Positions 1 to 7,074 of a stretch of DNA of 8,121 nucleotides are shown here, piece after piece (positions within the stretch are counted from its first letter, which is position 1; every line of letters begins with the position of its first letter). The DNA lies in the NCBI GenBank assembly GCA_937935205.1, contig CALGXU010000147.1:1-8121 (forward strand), given 5' to 3'. This stretch comes from an uncultured Rothia sp. Lineage in GTDB: Bacteria > Actinomycetota > Actinomycetes > Actinomycetales > Micrococcaceae. Made by a program: the position numbers and the translations under genes. Under the pieces are notes generated by a model, which saw only the letters and a program-made list of their open reading frames with translations, was not told where the DNA came from and ran no database searches.

Positions 1-24
1 TGTAGGTCTTAGCCATTTGGGGGC

Positions 25-540
25 GGCTCATCCCCGCTCGCGCGGGGAACACCGGCTAATCGTCTTTATTTTTCCCCGCCCGCCCGGCTCATCCCCGCTC
101 GCGCGGGGAACACGGCTCGCCGTAATCCTGCCAACCGTAAATACCCGGCTCATCCCCGCTCGCGCGGGGAACACTGCTTTCGTGAGCATGAGTAGGTTGA
201 TGGTTTCGGCTCATCCCCGCTCGCGCGGGGAACACTGGATTGATGCCAGCTGCGCGCGAGTCTCTGACGGCTCATCCCCGCTCGCGCGGGGAGCACATTG
301 TCCGCTGCGCAGTTTTTGCGCACAGTGGGGGCTCATCCCCGCTCGCGCGGGGAGCACCCGACATGACCAGCAGGGCGCGCCAGCCGACAGGGCTCATCCC
401 CGCTCGCGCGGGGAGCACCTCATCACTGAGGTGGGTCTTCTCTTTGCCGCGGGCTCATCCCCGCTCGCGCGGGGAACACCAGAACCGTCTGGCCCCGGCG
501 CTCGGCCCCACCGGCTCATCCCCGCTCGCGCGGGGAACAC
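25..540 (-). CRISPR. Type I-E CRISPR array, nine repeats visible, open at the left edge
   Basis: Nine 28-bp repeats start at 25, 86, 147, 208, 269, 330, 391, 452 and 513, at an exact 61-bp period, with eight complete 33-bp gaps between them. Bases 1-24 are the remaining part of a ninth spacer, so the array continues beyond the window. Read on the minus strand the repeat begins GTGTTCCCCGCGCGAGCGGG and ends GATGAGCC. It folds as CCCCGC-GCGA-GCGGGG, the hairpin cut by Cas6e, leaving an AUGAGCC 5' handle. This matches the E. coli orientation, so transcription runs leftward from the leader beside cas2. Repeats at 269, 330 and 391 carry one substitution (minus-strand position 4, T to C). The base following each repeat is always G or C, so the functional unit is probably a 29-nt repeat with 32-nt spacers whose last repeat base comes from the PAM. 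Spacer sources cannot be determined here. Confidence 0.98.
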
Positions 541-634
541 ACTTGCTGACATGGGGCTTTACCCCCTACATCAGCAAAATAGAATCACTTTGGAGCCAGA
601 GCCTGTATCCAGAATACACGATAAACAGTTATTC
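541..634 (-). promoter_or_regulatory. CRISPR leader between cas2 and the array
   Basis: This 94-bp noncoding gap separates the cas2 stop from the first repeat and lies upstream of the array in its transcription direction, where a type I-E leader belongs. It is more AT-rich than the array. It holds an imperfect palindrome, TTGCTGA (543-549) with TCAGCAA (571-577), which encloses GGGG/CCCC (553-556/562-565) and ends 2 bp from the first repeat. A smaller inverted pair, TGTAT/ATACA, lies at 604-618. The array promoter is probably here; TATTCT near 612-617 on the minus strand is a possible -10 box, but no convincing -35 goes with it. The palindrome could help Cas1-Cas2 or a host DNA-bending protein find the integration site. 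Confidence 0.75.
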
Positions 635-973
635 CTAACCACGACGAGCACGGCGATACTTACTCGCCTTACTCCACCCAGATTTCGGCACCGTTTTACG
701 AACCACCGGGCGATAAATCAGCTTCACCCCCTCAAAATCCACAGGTTCCCAATCCGCATTATTCACCCGAAACTCAAGCCGCTGCTCATTATCCGACGGA
801 AACACCATCGTCGCCCTACCAGTACCACCCGACTCCAACACACGCGCCCACAACTTCTCACGAATCCTGGCACTCACACGACCCACAAACACGCCAGGAT
901 TAATCTCTAAAAGCCACTTCGTCAAATCGCCACGAAGACTCACCGGACAAGCAGACAACACAATCACAATCAT
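635..973 (-). CDS. cas2: Cas2, type I-E adaptation protein
   Basis: Cas2 is the dimeric scaffold of the Cas1-Cas2 integrase that captures prespacers and inserts them at the leader end of the array. The 112-aa product shows the type I-E pattern. It has a hydrophobic first strand (MIVIVLSACP), then VSLRGDLTKWLLEINPGVFVG around residues 11-31, SARIREKLW at 34-42, and a late PVDFEGVKLIYRPV strand (77-90), all closely parallel to E. coli Cas2. A basic tail of about 20 residues rich in K and R (91-112) follows the core fold and may contact DNA. The start codon overlaps the cas1 stop as ATGA (970-973), so the two genes are translationally coupled. The gene ends 94 bp before the array. The identification rests on similarity I recognise and on position. 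Confidence 0.96.
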   Translation of the reverse strand: MIVIVLSACPVSLRGDLTKWLLEINPGVFVGRVSARIREKLWARVLESGGTGRATMVFPSDNEQRLEFRVNNADWEPVDFEGVKLIYRPVVRKTVPKSGWSKASKYRRARRG

Positions 974-1911
974 GACTCGTCTCCAGAGAAATTCGCACGC
1001 GCCGTAGTACCTCCCGTGTACTCATCCCACAAAAGCATCTCAGTACTATCAAGCATCTCCTCAGGAACCTCCTCAGACAGCAGAAGCCGCTGAATATCCC
1101 GCACAACCCGCTCCATCACCTTCTCAGAATGAATACGGTCACGCACCGCCCTACGCGTCACAGACCCAATATCCATCCCCTCCGTATAGCCAGCAACCAC
1201 CTCAAACGCAGCAGGAATCGTAATCTCAGCCTTATACAAATCAGCAACGTCATACACAAAAGAAGAAGCATGCCCCGTATGCACAAACCCCAGCCCAGGC
1301 GCACACCCCAAAGACACAATCGCCGCATGAACAATGCCATACAACGCAGCATGAGCAGCCGACAACGCCTGATTAATCGGTGACCCATCACCAAAATTAT
1401 TCGGATCATACTCACGGCGCTCCCATGGAACACCAGTCCGTTCAGACCACTGCCTATACACAGAACGCACCCTAGCGCCTTCCCTGCCACGCAGTTGCTG
1501 CATCGTCAGTTCACTCGTATCCTCACCAGGAAAACGCCACTGATACATCATGCGCGCCACAGCCAAACGGCTCCGCGTATTCGACACCAGCTTCGCCTGA
1601 GCAATCAACAGACGCGAAGAACGCGCCACAGACTTACCGCTCGCATAATAACGAACACCCTGCTCGCCAACCCACACCACCGTAGTACCGCACTCACCCA
1701 ATAAAGCCATCGCCTGATGAGTAATACGAGTACCCGGCCCCAACAGCAAAGCGCTCAAACTCGCAGCAGGGCAATGAACCACGCCCTCTTCCTTCACGAA
1801 CGTCACCGCACTATCAGCACGGGAAATCGTCGCATGCTCCACATACACAAAACTCAAACGGTCAGAACTACGAAACAGCTCAGACGAGCTCGGAGGAATA
1901 GCCCCCTGCAT
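970..1911 (-). CDS. cas1: Cas1, type I-E CRISPR integrase
   Basis: Cas1 is the metal-dependent integrase that, with Cas2, joins prespacer 3' ends to the leader-proximal repeat. The 313-aa protein has the N-terminal beta domain (about 1-95, including DRLSFVYVEHATISR) and the alpha-helical catalytic domain. The three metal ligands are visible: E144 in RGREGARV, H211 in GFVHTGHASSFVYD, and D224 in YDVADLYKAE, corresponding to E141, H208 and D221 of the E. coli protein. Length is normal for the family. The ATG at 1911 is preceded by TAGGAGAAGATC, a good ribosome site at about 6 nt spacing. It follows cas6e after 113 bp containing a strong terminator, so it may be expressed separately from Cascade. 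Its codons end mostly in G or T, unlike cas7e. The active site appears intact. Confidence 0.98.
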   Translation of the reverse strand: MQGAIPPSSSELFRSSDRLSFVYVEHATISRADSAVTFVKEEGVVHCPAASLSALLLGPGTRITHQAMALLGECGTTVVWVGEQGVRYYASGKSVARSSRLLIAQAKLVSNTRSRLAVARMMYQWRFPGEDTSELTMQQLRGREGARVRSVYRQWSERTGVPWERREYDPNNFGDGSPINQALSAAHAALYGIVHAAIVSLGCAPGLGFVHTGHASSFVYDVADLYKAEITIPAAFEVVAGYTEGMDIGSVTRRAVRDRIHSEKVMERVVRDIQRLLLSEEVPEEMLDSTEMLLWDEYTGGTTARANFSGDES

Positions 1912-1972
1912 GATCTTCTCCTATGAACATCAACGTGCCAGCATCGGCACAAAAAGTATGAGTGAATAAAGA

Positions 1973-2012
1973 AAGGGCGGGGCACCATCACATGGAACAG
2001 TCCCCCGCCCTT
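1973..2012 (-). terminator. Intrinsic terminator between cas6e and cas1
   Basis: On the minus strand AAGGGCGGGG (2012-2003) pairs perfectly with CCCCGCCCTT (1982-1973). This 10-bp GC-rich stem has a 20-nt loop that can itself form a short CCAT/ATGG helix. A T-rich stretch, TTTCTTTATT, follows at once. It starts 13 nt after the cas6e stop. The plus-strand side has no T run, so it should act only on leftward transcripts, ending or attenuating the Cascade mRNA before cas1. Confidence 0.8.
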
Positions 2013-2024
2013 CACCCGCATTAC

Positions 2025-2705
2025 CTAGCGGGACAGAGGCGCCAACGTCAGAAGGCCCATGCCGTACGCCTTACCCCTGCCCATACCGGAGAGTAGAGAC
2101 TTACGGAACAGCTCAACATCAGTGATGCGAAGAGCACCATCAAACTGAGCCTTACGGTGAGTCACTTTACCGACCTTGCCATCAGCATTACGGCGGGCAA
2201 ACGCAAGGTCCTGACGAGAAGAAACCATCGGGCATTCCTCAATATCCTGACCTTCAACAGTAGGAATTACTTCAAATCCCCACTGCGGAGCACGCTCACG
2301 AATCCACGCTTGCTGCTGCTCAGCCGTCACGTGCGGGAACACTTCACGCTTACCCGTCTGCTTATTCGTGTGACGCTTCACCGGGTTCGCAGCAAGACGG
2401 AAAGCCCACTCCTGACCGTTCTCCAGCTTCGCCAGCAGACGACCATAATGAGCGCTCTCACCAGGGCGAGTCTGCCAACCAGCCTGCTCCACAAGAGCCG
2501 AAAAATCAGGCTTCTCAGGGCTCAGCACGTACAGAATCGGAGCATGCTGAGACTCATCCAAACGCCACAGGATGCGGCTCTCAGAATAGTCCGTATCCGG
2601 CGGCAAAGTCGCCATCACGGCTGCATGCATCGCCTGCGGACTACGCAACAACTTCCATGCACCACGACGCTGCGGATTAATCATGAAACGAGAAAAATAC
2701 GTCAT
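2025..2705 (-). CDS. cas6e: Cas6e (CasE/Cse3), crRNA-processing endoribonuclease
   Basis: Cas6e recognises the repeat hairpin, cuts at its 3' base to give the AUGAGCC-containing 5' handle, and stays bound to the crRNA 3' hairpin as a Cascade subunit. The 226-aa protein has two ferredoxin-like halves typical of the family. The motif LRSPQAMHAAVMA places the likely catalytic His at residue 27 (H26 in Thermus Cse3). A conserved AFRLAANPVKR segment lies at 101-111, and the diagnostic C-terminal glycine-rich loop GMGRGKAYGMG at 207-217. Length is normal. The start overlaps the cas5e stop by 4 nt (ATGA, 2702-2705), so it is translationally coupled. It is the last Cascade gene; an intrinsic terminator follows its stop codon. 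Confidence 0.97.
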   Translation of the reverse strand: MTYFSRFMINPQRRGAWKLLRSPQAMHAAVMATLPPDTDYSESRILWRLDESQHAPILYVLSPEKPDFSALVEQAGWQTRPGESAHYGRLLAKLENGQEWAFRLAANPVKRHTNKQTGKREVFPHVTAEQQQAWIRERAPQWGFEVIPTVEGQDIEECPMVSSRQDLAFARRNADGKVGKVTHRKAQFDGALRITDVELFRKSLLSGMGRGKAYGMGLLTLAPLSR

Positions 2706-3454
2706 GCGTCCATCACCGCCTTCATGTAATCAGGCTCAGAATCCTGGGTAGAAGAGATCTTCACAGAAGCCCCTTCCTCCATGATCTGTGCAAGCTGATC
2801 TTCCTTAACATTTACGAGGACAGGCTCAACAGACACAACCTCACGCGAAGCATACTGACGATGCTCCGAGCTGAAACTCACCGGAATATCCCGTACCAAA
2901 TCACCACGCTCGCCAGGCAACGCATCACGCAAGATGCGCAACGCTACCGGGCTCGGAAAATCCTTACGACGATACTCAGGCACTTGCCACTCCAACGAAC
3001 GCAGAACCTCCTCAGCGGACTCCTCACGGATACCCAAGACAAGGTCGTAACCAGCCGGGCACGCACGCCGCCCAAGATACAGAGGATATACGGGCTTCTT
3101 CAACGCCGACTCGATAGTCTCCAGCTGTTCACGTTCACCTTCCAGAGCCACCACAAAAACAGCATCCGAAAGGTACATACGGGTCGAAAGAGAAGCCGCA
3201 CCATTCGGGCTCTTAGCCCAATTCTTAGCGGTCTGATAGTCACGAAGCAGAGTACCCGAGGCATCCGTACGCACCGCAAACTTCAACGAAACCAAGTCGT
3301 CAACCGGCTCATTACGCGAGCGCCCCAAGGCTGCAGCAACCATTCCAATCACGCCAGACTTGCTCGGTTCATGTCCGGCATCACGGCGACGAAAACGGCT
3401 CTGAGTACCCCATGACTGCAACGGCCCGCTCATCTTCAAGAGCAGGGTAGGCAT
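2702..3454 (-). CDS. cas5e: Cas5e (CasD), Cascade 5'-handle binding subunit
   Basis: Cas5e caps the 5' handle of the crRNA and joins the Cas7 backbone to Cse1 in Cascade. The 250-aa protein begins with the family signature LLLKMSGPLQSWGTQSRFRR (residues 4-23), followed by EPSKSGVIGMVAAALGRSR (29-47), the usual Cas5 N-terminal ferredoxin fold. Length is typical. The ATG at 3454 shares one base with the cas7e TAA stop and has CAGGAG about 6 nt upstream, inside the end of cas7e, which supports this start. At its other end it overlaps cas6e by 4 nt. Codons end mostly in G or T, like cas1 and unlike cas7e. Type I-E Cas5 is not expected to cut RNA; processing falls to Cas6e. Confidence 0.97.
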   Translation of the reverse strand: MPTLLLKMSGPLQSWGTQSRFRRRDAGHEPSKSGVIGMVAAALGRSRNEPVDDLVSLKFAVRTDASGTLLRDYQTAKNWAKSPNGAASLSTRMYLSDAVFVVALEGEREQLETIESALKKPVYPLYLGRRACPAGYDLVLGIREESAEEVLRSLEWQVPEYRRKDFPSPVALRILRDALPGERGDLVRDIPVSFSSEHRQYASREVVSVEPVLVNVKEDQLAQIMEEGASVKISSTQDSEPDYMKAVMDA

Positions 3455-4575
3455 TAGGACTCCTGAGAGGTGAGAGCAGTCAGCTGAGCTTCCAGGGACT
3501 CCAGCAGACCCTTCAAAGAAACAGACTCGCCAAGACCAGCCAGTTCTTCCTTGAGGTCGCCCAAAGCCAGAACATACGAAGCGACCGGCTCGTAACCGTA
3601 TGCTTCTTCAATATTCTTCGCTTCAGATGCGAGCGCACGGGCAGCAGCCACGCGGCGGCCCTCAACCTCGGTGATAGCCTTCTCGAAGGCATTCACGTAT
3701 GAGATGGGGCGGTCGTTGCGAACGGTTACGATAACCGCGTCAGGCAGGGTGCGTGCAGCGAATGAGTTCTGCTTACCGGTAGGCATGGAGTTGATGAATG
3801 CACGGACAAACGCCAGGGTTGCTTCAACGCTTGCAGAAGTATCACCCAGGTTAGCGTTCAGCGCGTCCAGGTTGATGTTGGCGTAGCGGTAGAAGGTGCT
3901 TGCCGCCATCTCAATGGTGCCGATCATGCCCGCACCGGTAGAGTCGTCAGAAGAACGAACGACGTCATCCACTGCGGTGTAGTAGTCGAAATCGGGTTCG
4001 GAACCGTGAACGCTCAGGGCGTGTGCTACCTGGCATGCGGCGTCAACGTTGAAGTCGGCAGCTTCTGCCAGCATACGACCGAAGAGAGCAATATCAACGC
4101 TGTGATTGGTGTCGAGGATTTCCTTAACATCCTTCGCAACAAGCTTCTCGCCGTTAGCGTCAATGATTGCCTGTGCCAGCTTGTCAATCTGCTGGTTGCT
4201 CAGCAAAATCAGGTAGCCAGACACAGCACGGCTTGCTTCTTCGTCTTCCTTCTTCTTAGGCTTCTCCAGCTTAATCTTTGCCGCCTTGAACGCCTCAACG
4301 ACAGCCACCTCAGCCTTCTCAGCGTCGAACTCGGGTGCAAGCTCCAGGATACGCGCCACTACCTTGTCAGCAACCAGGCGGGTACGTACACCCAGCTTCG
4401 AGCGATCAAGGTGCGATTCAAAATCGCGGCGAATAACGGACTTCCATGCCTGGCTGGAAACGCGCTGACGCTGAACGCCGCCGAAGAAAGCGGACTTGGG
4501 GCTGCCGGTGTCATCACGGTTAATGTTCGACGGGGGCAGGGTCTGCAGGGCGTGGATGTCGACGAAAGTAGTCAT
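3454..4575 (-). CDS. cas7e: Cas7e (CasC/Cse4), Cascade backbone subunit
   Basis: Cas7e polymerises, six copies in E. coli Cascade, along the crRNA spacer. Its thumbs kink the guide so that every sixth base is unpaired. The 373-aa protein starts with the family hallmark FVDIHALQTLPPSNINRDD (4-22), followed by GSPKSAFFGGVQRQRVSSQAWK (24-45). The later DYYTAVDDVV and GTIEMAASTFYRYANINLDAL segments are also typical of Cse4. The ATG at 4575 has GAAGGA about 8 nt upstream, separated by an A/T-rich stretch, and lies 29 nt after the cse2 stop. This is the only gap of that size inside the Cascade operon. Two-fold codons end strongly in C, suggesting selection for high expression, which fits the multicopy subunit. 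Confidence 0.98.
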   Translation of the reverse strand: MTTFVDIHALQTLPPSNINRDDTGSPKSAFFGGVQRQRVSSQAWKSVIRRDFESHLDRSKLGVRTRLVADKVVARILELAPEFDAEKAEVAVVEAFKAAKIKLEKPKKKEDEEASRAVSGYLILLSNQQIDKLAQAIIDANGEKLVAKDVKEILDTNHSVDIALFGRMLAEAADFNVDAACQVAHALSVHGSEPDFDYYTAVDDVVRSSDDSTGAGMIGTIEMAASTFYRYANINLDALNANLGDTSASVEATLAFVRAFINSMPTGKQNSFAARTLPDAVIVTVRNDRPISYVNAFEKAITEVEGRRVAAARALASEAKNIEEAYGYEPVASYVLALGDLKEELAGLGESVSLKGLLESLEAQLTALTSQES

Positions 4576-4604
4576 AATTTTTTTCCTTCTTTCAGGAGTG
4601 ATAG

Positions 4605-5219
4605 TTACTTAGTGGTTTTGTTCGCAGCAGCGCGAACAGGGATGAGTCCGTAGGAGAAGTCGCGGTTCCAGCGGTACAACACCTTTTGACGCGTCGTAGG
4701 GTTCAGAAGATGCATGTAATCCACCGCAAATCGACCGTAATCAAAGGCAATACCTTCGGAACGGAGCAGAGTAATCAGGCTACGCAGGTAATGCTGGCGA
4801 GCGTTCTCCGTCTGAGCAGTCAGCAGAGAATCAAAACGCTTCTTCATCGAAGAAGTAGTCTGACTGACCAAGCGACCGACTGCCTGGCCGAAAGAAACTC
4901 CCGCAACATGCATAGGCTGATTCTGCGCCTGCTGGTGCAGTGCAAAAAGAGTCAAAGCAGTGTATGCGGCGTTCTCCGCGTTACTCGGCTGGTCGCCCTT
5001 GCCGCGGTATTCTTCAGGGATACCTTCAGTACCGTCTTCCTTTTCCAAAACGAACCCCCAAAGCTCAGGATGAGCCAACGGCGGTTCGCCCGTTCCCCGG
5101 CGAAGCTTCGCCAGCTGTGCAGTAGCAGACGAAACACCGCTACTCTTCTGGTGGTAAAGGCGCATCACCTTTGCAGCAATAAACTGCTGCAGGTCATTCT
5201 GCGCAGTACGGTCACTCAT
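4605..5219 (-). CDS. cse2: Cse2 (CasB/Cas11e), Cascade small subunit
   Basis: Cse2 forms a dimer along the belly of Cascade, stabilising the R-loop and the displaced strand. The 204-aa helical protein shows family segments: SSATAQLAKLRRGTGE near 29-44, ENAAYTALTLFALHQQ, GVSFGQAVGRL, a basic MKKRFDSLLTA, RSLITLLRSEGIAFDYGRFAVD, and a C-terminal VLYRWNRDF. I chose the ATG at 5219 because CAGGAGGA lies 5 nt upstream and the homologous region begins here. The reading frame stays open 95 codons further upstream, inside cse1, but that extension is a shadow of cse1 and has no family similarity. The start overlaps the cse1 stop by 8 nt (5212-5219), giving translational coupling. Confidence 0.96.
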   Translation of the reverse strand: MSDRTAQNDLQQFIAAKVMRLYHQKSSGVSSATAQLAKLRRGTGEPPLAHPELWGFVLEKEDGTEGIPEEYRGKGDQPSNAENAAYTALTLFALHQQAQNQPMHVAGVSFGQAVGRLVSQTTSSMKKRFDSLLTAQTENARQHYLRSLITLLRSEGIAFDYGRFAVDYMHLLNPTTRQKVLYRWNRDFSYGLIPVRAAANKTTK

Positions 5220-6897
5220 TAGTGTCCTCCTGAGGTGAGTGAGAGGTAGAGGCTTGATAAGCCAAAGGGATGATCTTACGCAGACGCGCATGGAGCTGCC
5301 GTTCTGCGTGAGCAACACTGTAAAGAACTTCGTTCCCCGAAAGATCCTTACCGAAGAAGCCAAGCATAGCCTTGGGGCCTGCACTATCAATAAGGATGTT
5401 CGCTTCATGCTGGATAGCGGTACGCACCAGACGCTGCCATTCTGCTTTCTTGGCGGAGATGTCCTCTGCCGCCCCCTGATCTGCAAGCCAGAGGCGGAAA
5501 GCATCTTCCATACGGTTCAGGAGAGCTTCGGTAGCATCTGCACGGAACTCGTATTCCCGGCCTGCGGCACGCAACAAATTACCCGCAAACTGTCCCAGAG
5601 CGATTGCCGCGTCCATGGTTGCCTGAATATTTTCACGCACCATCTGGGATGCGCTCCTGCCTTCATCAGTCAGCAGAGAAAGCTCAAGGGTCATCGAGTC
5701 AGAAATAATGTTCTCAATCACGGCACTCTGGTTGCCGTATTCAACGCCTACCAGCTGAACCTGTACCTCCGCATCAGTCGGGAAGTACCTTCCCGAACCC
5801 AACTGACGAATCACAGGAGCAGGCTTATTCTGCTTCTCAGATTCCGGGGTGAGGCGGGTCAGCAGAGCATCAGCACCACGCCACAGGGTGCGTTCAGCCG
5901 AATGAGCCTGAGGCATCCACACCTGTTCAGTCTTCGACGACTGATTCTTGCTGTAGCGATAACCCGTCAGAGGGTCAGTATAGGTATTGCGGTCGAACCA
6001 TTTATCGCCATTAGCAACAAGGACCGAAGTTACGCGCTCGCCGTCATGATGCAGACGGATACGACGTGACTGCCAGGTCAAAATCTCGCACATGCCGCTC
6101 GCGGGCGCCGGTTGATCCTTGTACTGAGCCGCAGGACCACCAGTGTACGCACGAGGTGCTGCGGTATCAGGCTCAGCGCGCTCCCATACCGGGAGGTCAA
6201 ACGCAAACGACTCATCATCAGTCAGCTGCTCATAGTCGAGGCTATACAGCAGGGTTTCCATCATGTTGGCGCCGTGAACAATCACCTTGCCAGTCGTGCC
6301 GTACCAGCCCACGCCTAGAGGGTAACCCTTACCGCCCTTAACACGGGGGTCACCTACAGCACCAGATTTAATACCCGAGTAGTCCCAGGCCTGAATCGTC
6401 AACAGGTAGCGTGCAGCCTCGGCAAATCTCAGAGAGTCCAAGGTCTTTTCAGTGCGAACCGAGAAGTACTCGCTTTCAGAGTCCAAAAGCAAGCGGCTAA
6501 CGGGTTTCGTATCTCCCTTAGCCGTGTGCAAATCATGCACCTGCATAAAGGGGCGGTCACCGCCTACCAGCCAGAAACGGTCCTTGAAAATTTCAAGGTA
6601 TCCCAGAACAGCAACCAGATTGTCAGCATTAGGCTCTCGCATCTGGCGAATCCAGGGAGCCGCACCACCAAAGGTCTTAACGCCTTCGCTAAGAAAAGTG
6701 GCACGCGCAAAGATAATGAGCGCAACACCCAAGATTGCAACATCGGTTAGCGGATTGTCCGTTTGAATTCGGTCAATCTCATACACCCGTTTGAAGAAAT
6801 CATGGAGTGACAGCTCGGCAACCTCGCCCGTTTTCAGTCGAACCGAGATCCATGCTTCATCAACAAGATTGAAGCGGGGTTCTTCCAAGCTAGCCAT
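5212..6897 (-). CDS. cse1: Cse1 (CasA/Cas8e), Cascade large subunit, PAM recognition
   Basis: Cse1 reads the PAM, starts DNA unwinding and recruits Cas3. From the preferred start the protein is 561 aa, with the N-terminal FNLVDEAWISVRLKTGEV (9-26), RFWLVGGDRPFMQVHDLH (107-124), the YPLGVGWYGTTGKVIVHGAN stretch (192-211) and the EILTWQSRRIRL motif. The C-terminal helical bundle is predicted by family. Length is slightly above the E. coli protein (502 aa). I chose the ATG at 6897 because AAAGGAG lies 6 nt upstream (6903-6909) and FNLVDEAWI then sits near the N terminus as in other Cse1 proteins. An in-frame ATG at 6954 would add 19 residues but has no ribosome site. It is the first gene of the Cascade operon, with a 5' UTR of roughly 140 nt from the predicted promoter. 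Confidence 0.97.
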   Translation of the reverse strand: MASLEEPRFNLVDEAWISVRLKTGEVAELSLHDFFKRVYEIDRIQTDNPLTDVAILGVALIIFARATFLSEGVKTFGGAAPWIRQMREPNADNLVAVLGYLEIFKDRFWLVGGDRPFMQVHDLHTAKGDTKPVSRLLLDSESEYFSVRTEKTLDSLRFAEAARYLLTIQAWDYSGIKSGAVGDPRVKGGKGYPLGVGWYGTTGKVIVHGANMMETLLYSLDYEQLTDDESFAFDLPVWERAEPDTAAPRAYTGGPAAQYKDQPAPASGMCEILTWQSRRIRLHHDGERVTSVLVANGDKWFDRNTYTDPLTGYRYSKNQSSKTEQVWMPQAHSAERTLWRGADALLTRLTPESEKQNKPAPVIRQLGSGRYFPTDAEVQVQLVGVEYGNQSAVIENIISDSMTLELSLLTDEGRSASQMVRENIQATMDAAIALGQFAGNLLRAAGREYEFRADATEALLNRMEDAFRLWLADQGAAEDISAKKAEWQRLVRTAIQHEANILIDSAGPKAMLGFFGKDLSGNEVLYSVAHAERQLHARLRKIIPLAYQASTSHSPQEDTNE

Positions 6898-6902
6898 TCT
6901 CA

Positions 6903-6909
6903 CTCCTTT
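6903..6909 (-). promoter_or_regulatory. Ribosome binding site that sets the cse1 start
   Basis: AAAGGAG on the minus strand sits 5 nt before ATG 6897 (GTGAG-A-ATG context). It is a near-perfect anti-16S match and argues for the shorter Cse1 over the in-frame ATG at 6954. Confidence 0.85.
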
Positions 6910-6968
6910 CATCATCGAAATCGGCTCACTGTCGCGTGACGAATGAGCAGTCATAAAAATGATTTCTA

Positions 6969-6987
6969 GTCCACAATGGGAGTGGAC
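6969..6987 (-). other. Hairpin in the cse1 5' UTR
   Basis: GTCCAC (6969-6974) and GTGGAC (6982-6987) form a 6-bp stem with a 7-nt loop in the predicted cse1 leader transcript. An ATTTTT stretch follows about 9 nt later on the minus strand. It might pause RNA polymerase or structure the leader. The stem is short and the T run is distant, so I do not call it a terminator. Confidence 0.4.
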
Positions 6988-7044
6988 CGTTAATTTAGCC
7001 TTGTCAGGGGGCTCTTGGCGAACCTCCAGCGGCTTGATAGTTCC

Positions 7045-7074
7045 ACTATAGGAGCACCAAGAAGGTTAAGTCAA
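7045..7074 (-). promoter_or_regulatory. Predicted SigA-type promoter of the Cascade operon
   Basis: On the minus strand TTGACT (7074-7069) is followed after 18 bp by TATAGT (7050-7045). Each matches the housekeeping consensus at five of six positions. Transcription would start near 7038, leaving a 5' UTR of about 140 nt before cse1. It is the best promoter match I found in the intergenic region. The -35 box lies inside the protospacer addressed by the nearby degenerate crRNA-like element. Confidence 0.75.

Noticed and set aside
17..910. A 297-codon plus-strand open frame, and a second at 240-638, with repeating RSRGEH / SSPLARG peptides
   Set aside because: The repetition comes from translating the CRISPR repeats, and the frame then runs antisense through cas2. 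No ribosome site or known family.
1935..1950. Hairpin GTGCC/GGCAC upstream of cas1 as a second terminator
   Set aside because: Only 5 bp, and the T run lies before rather than after it in the direction of transcription.
4006..4653. A 215-codon plus-strand open frame opposite cas7e
   Set aside because: Antisense shadow of a well-identified gene; cysteine- and leucine-rich composition without a recognisable domain or ribosome site.
5220..5504. A 95-codon N-terminal extension of cse2
   Set aside because: It lies wholly inside cse1 in another frame and lacks similarity to Cse2. The ATG at 5219 has a strong ribosome site and gives the usual length.
5239..6069. A 276-codon plus-strand open frame opposite cse1
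   Set aside because: Antisense shadow of cse1 with no recognisable motif.
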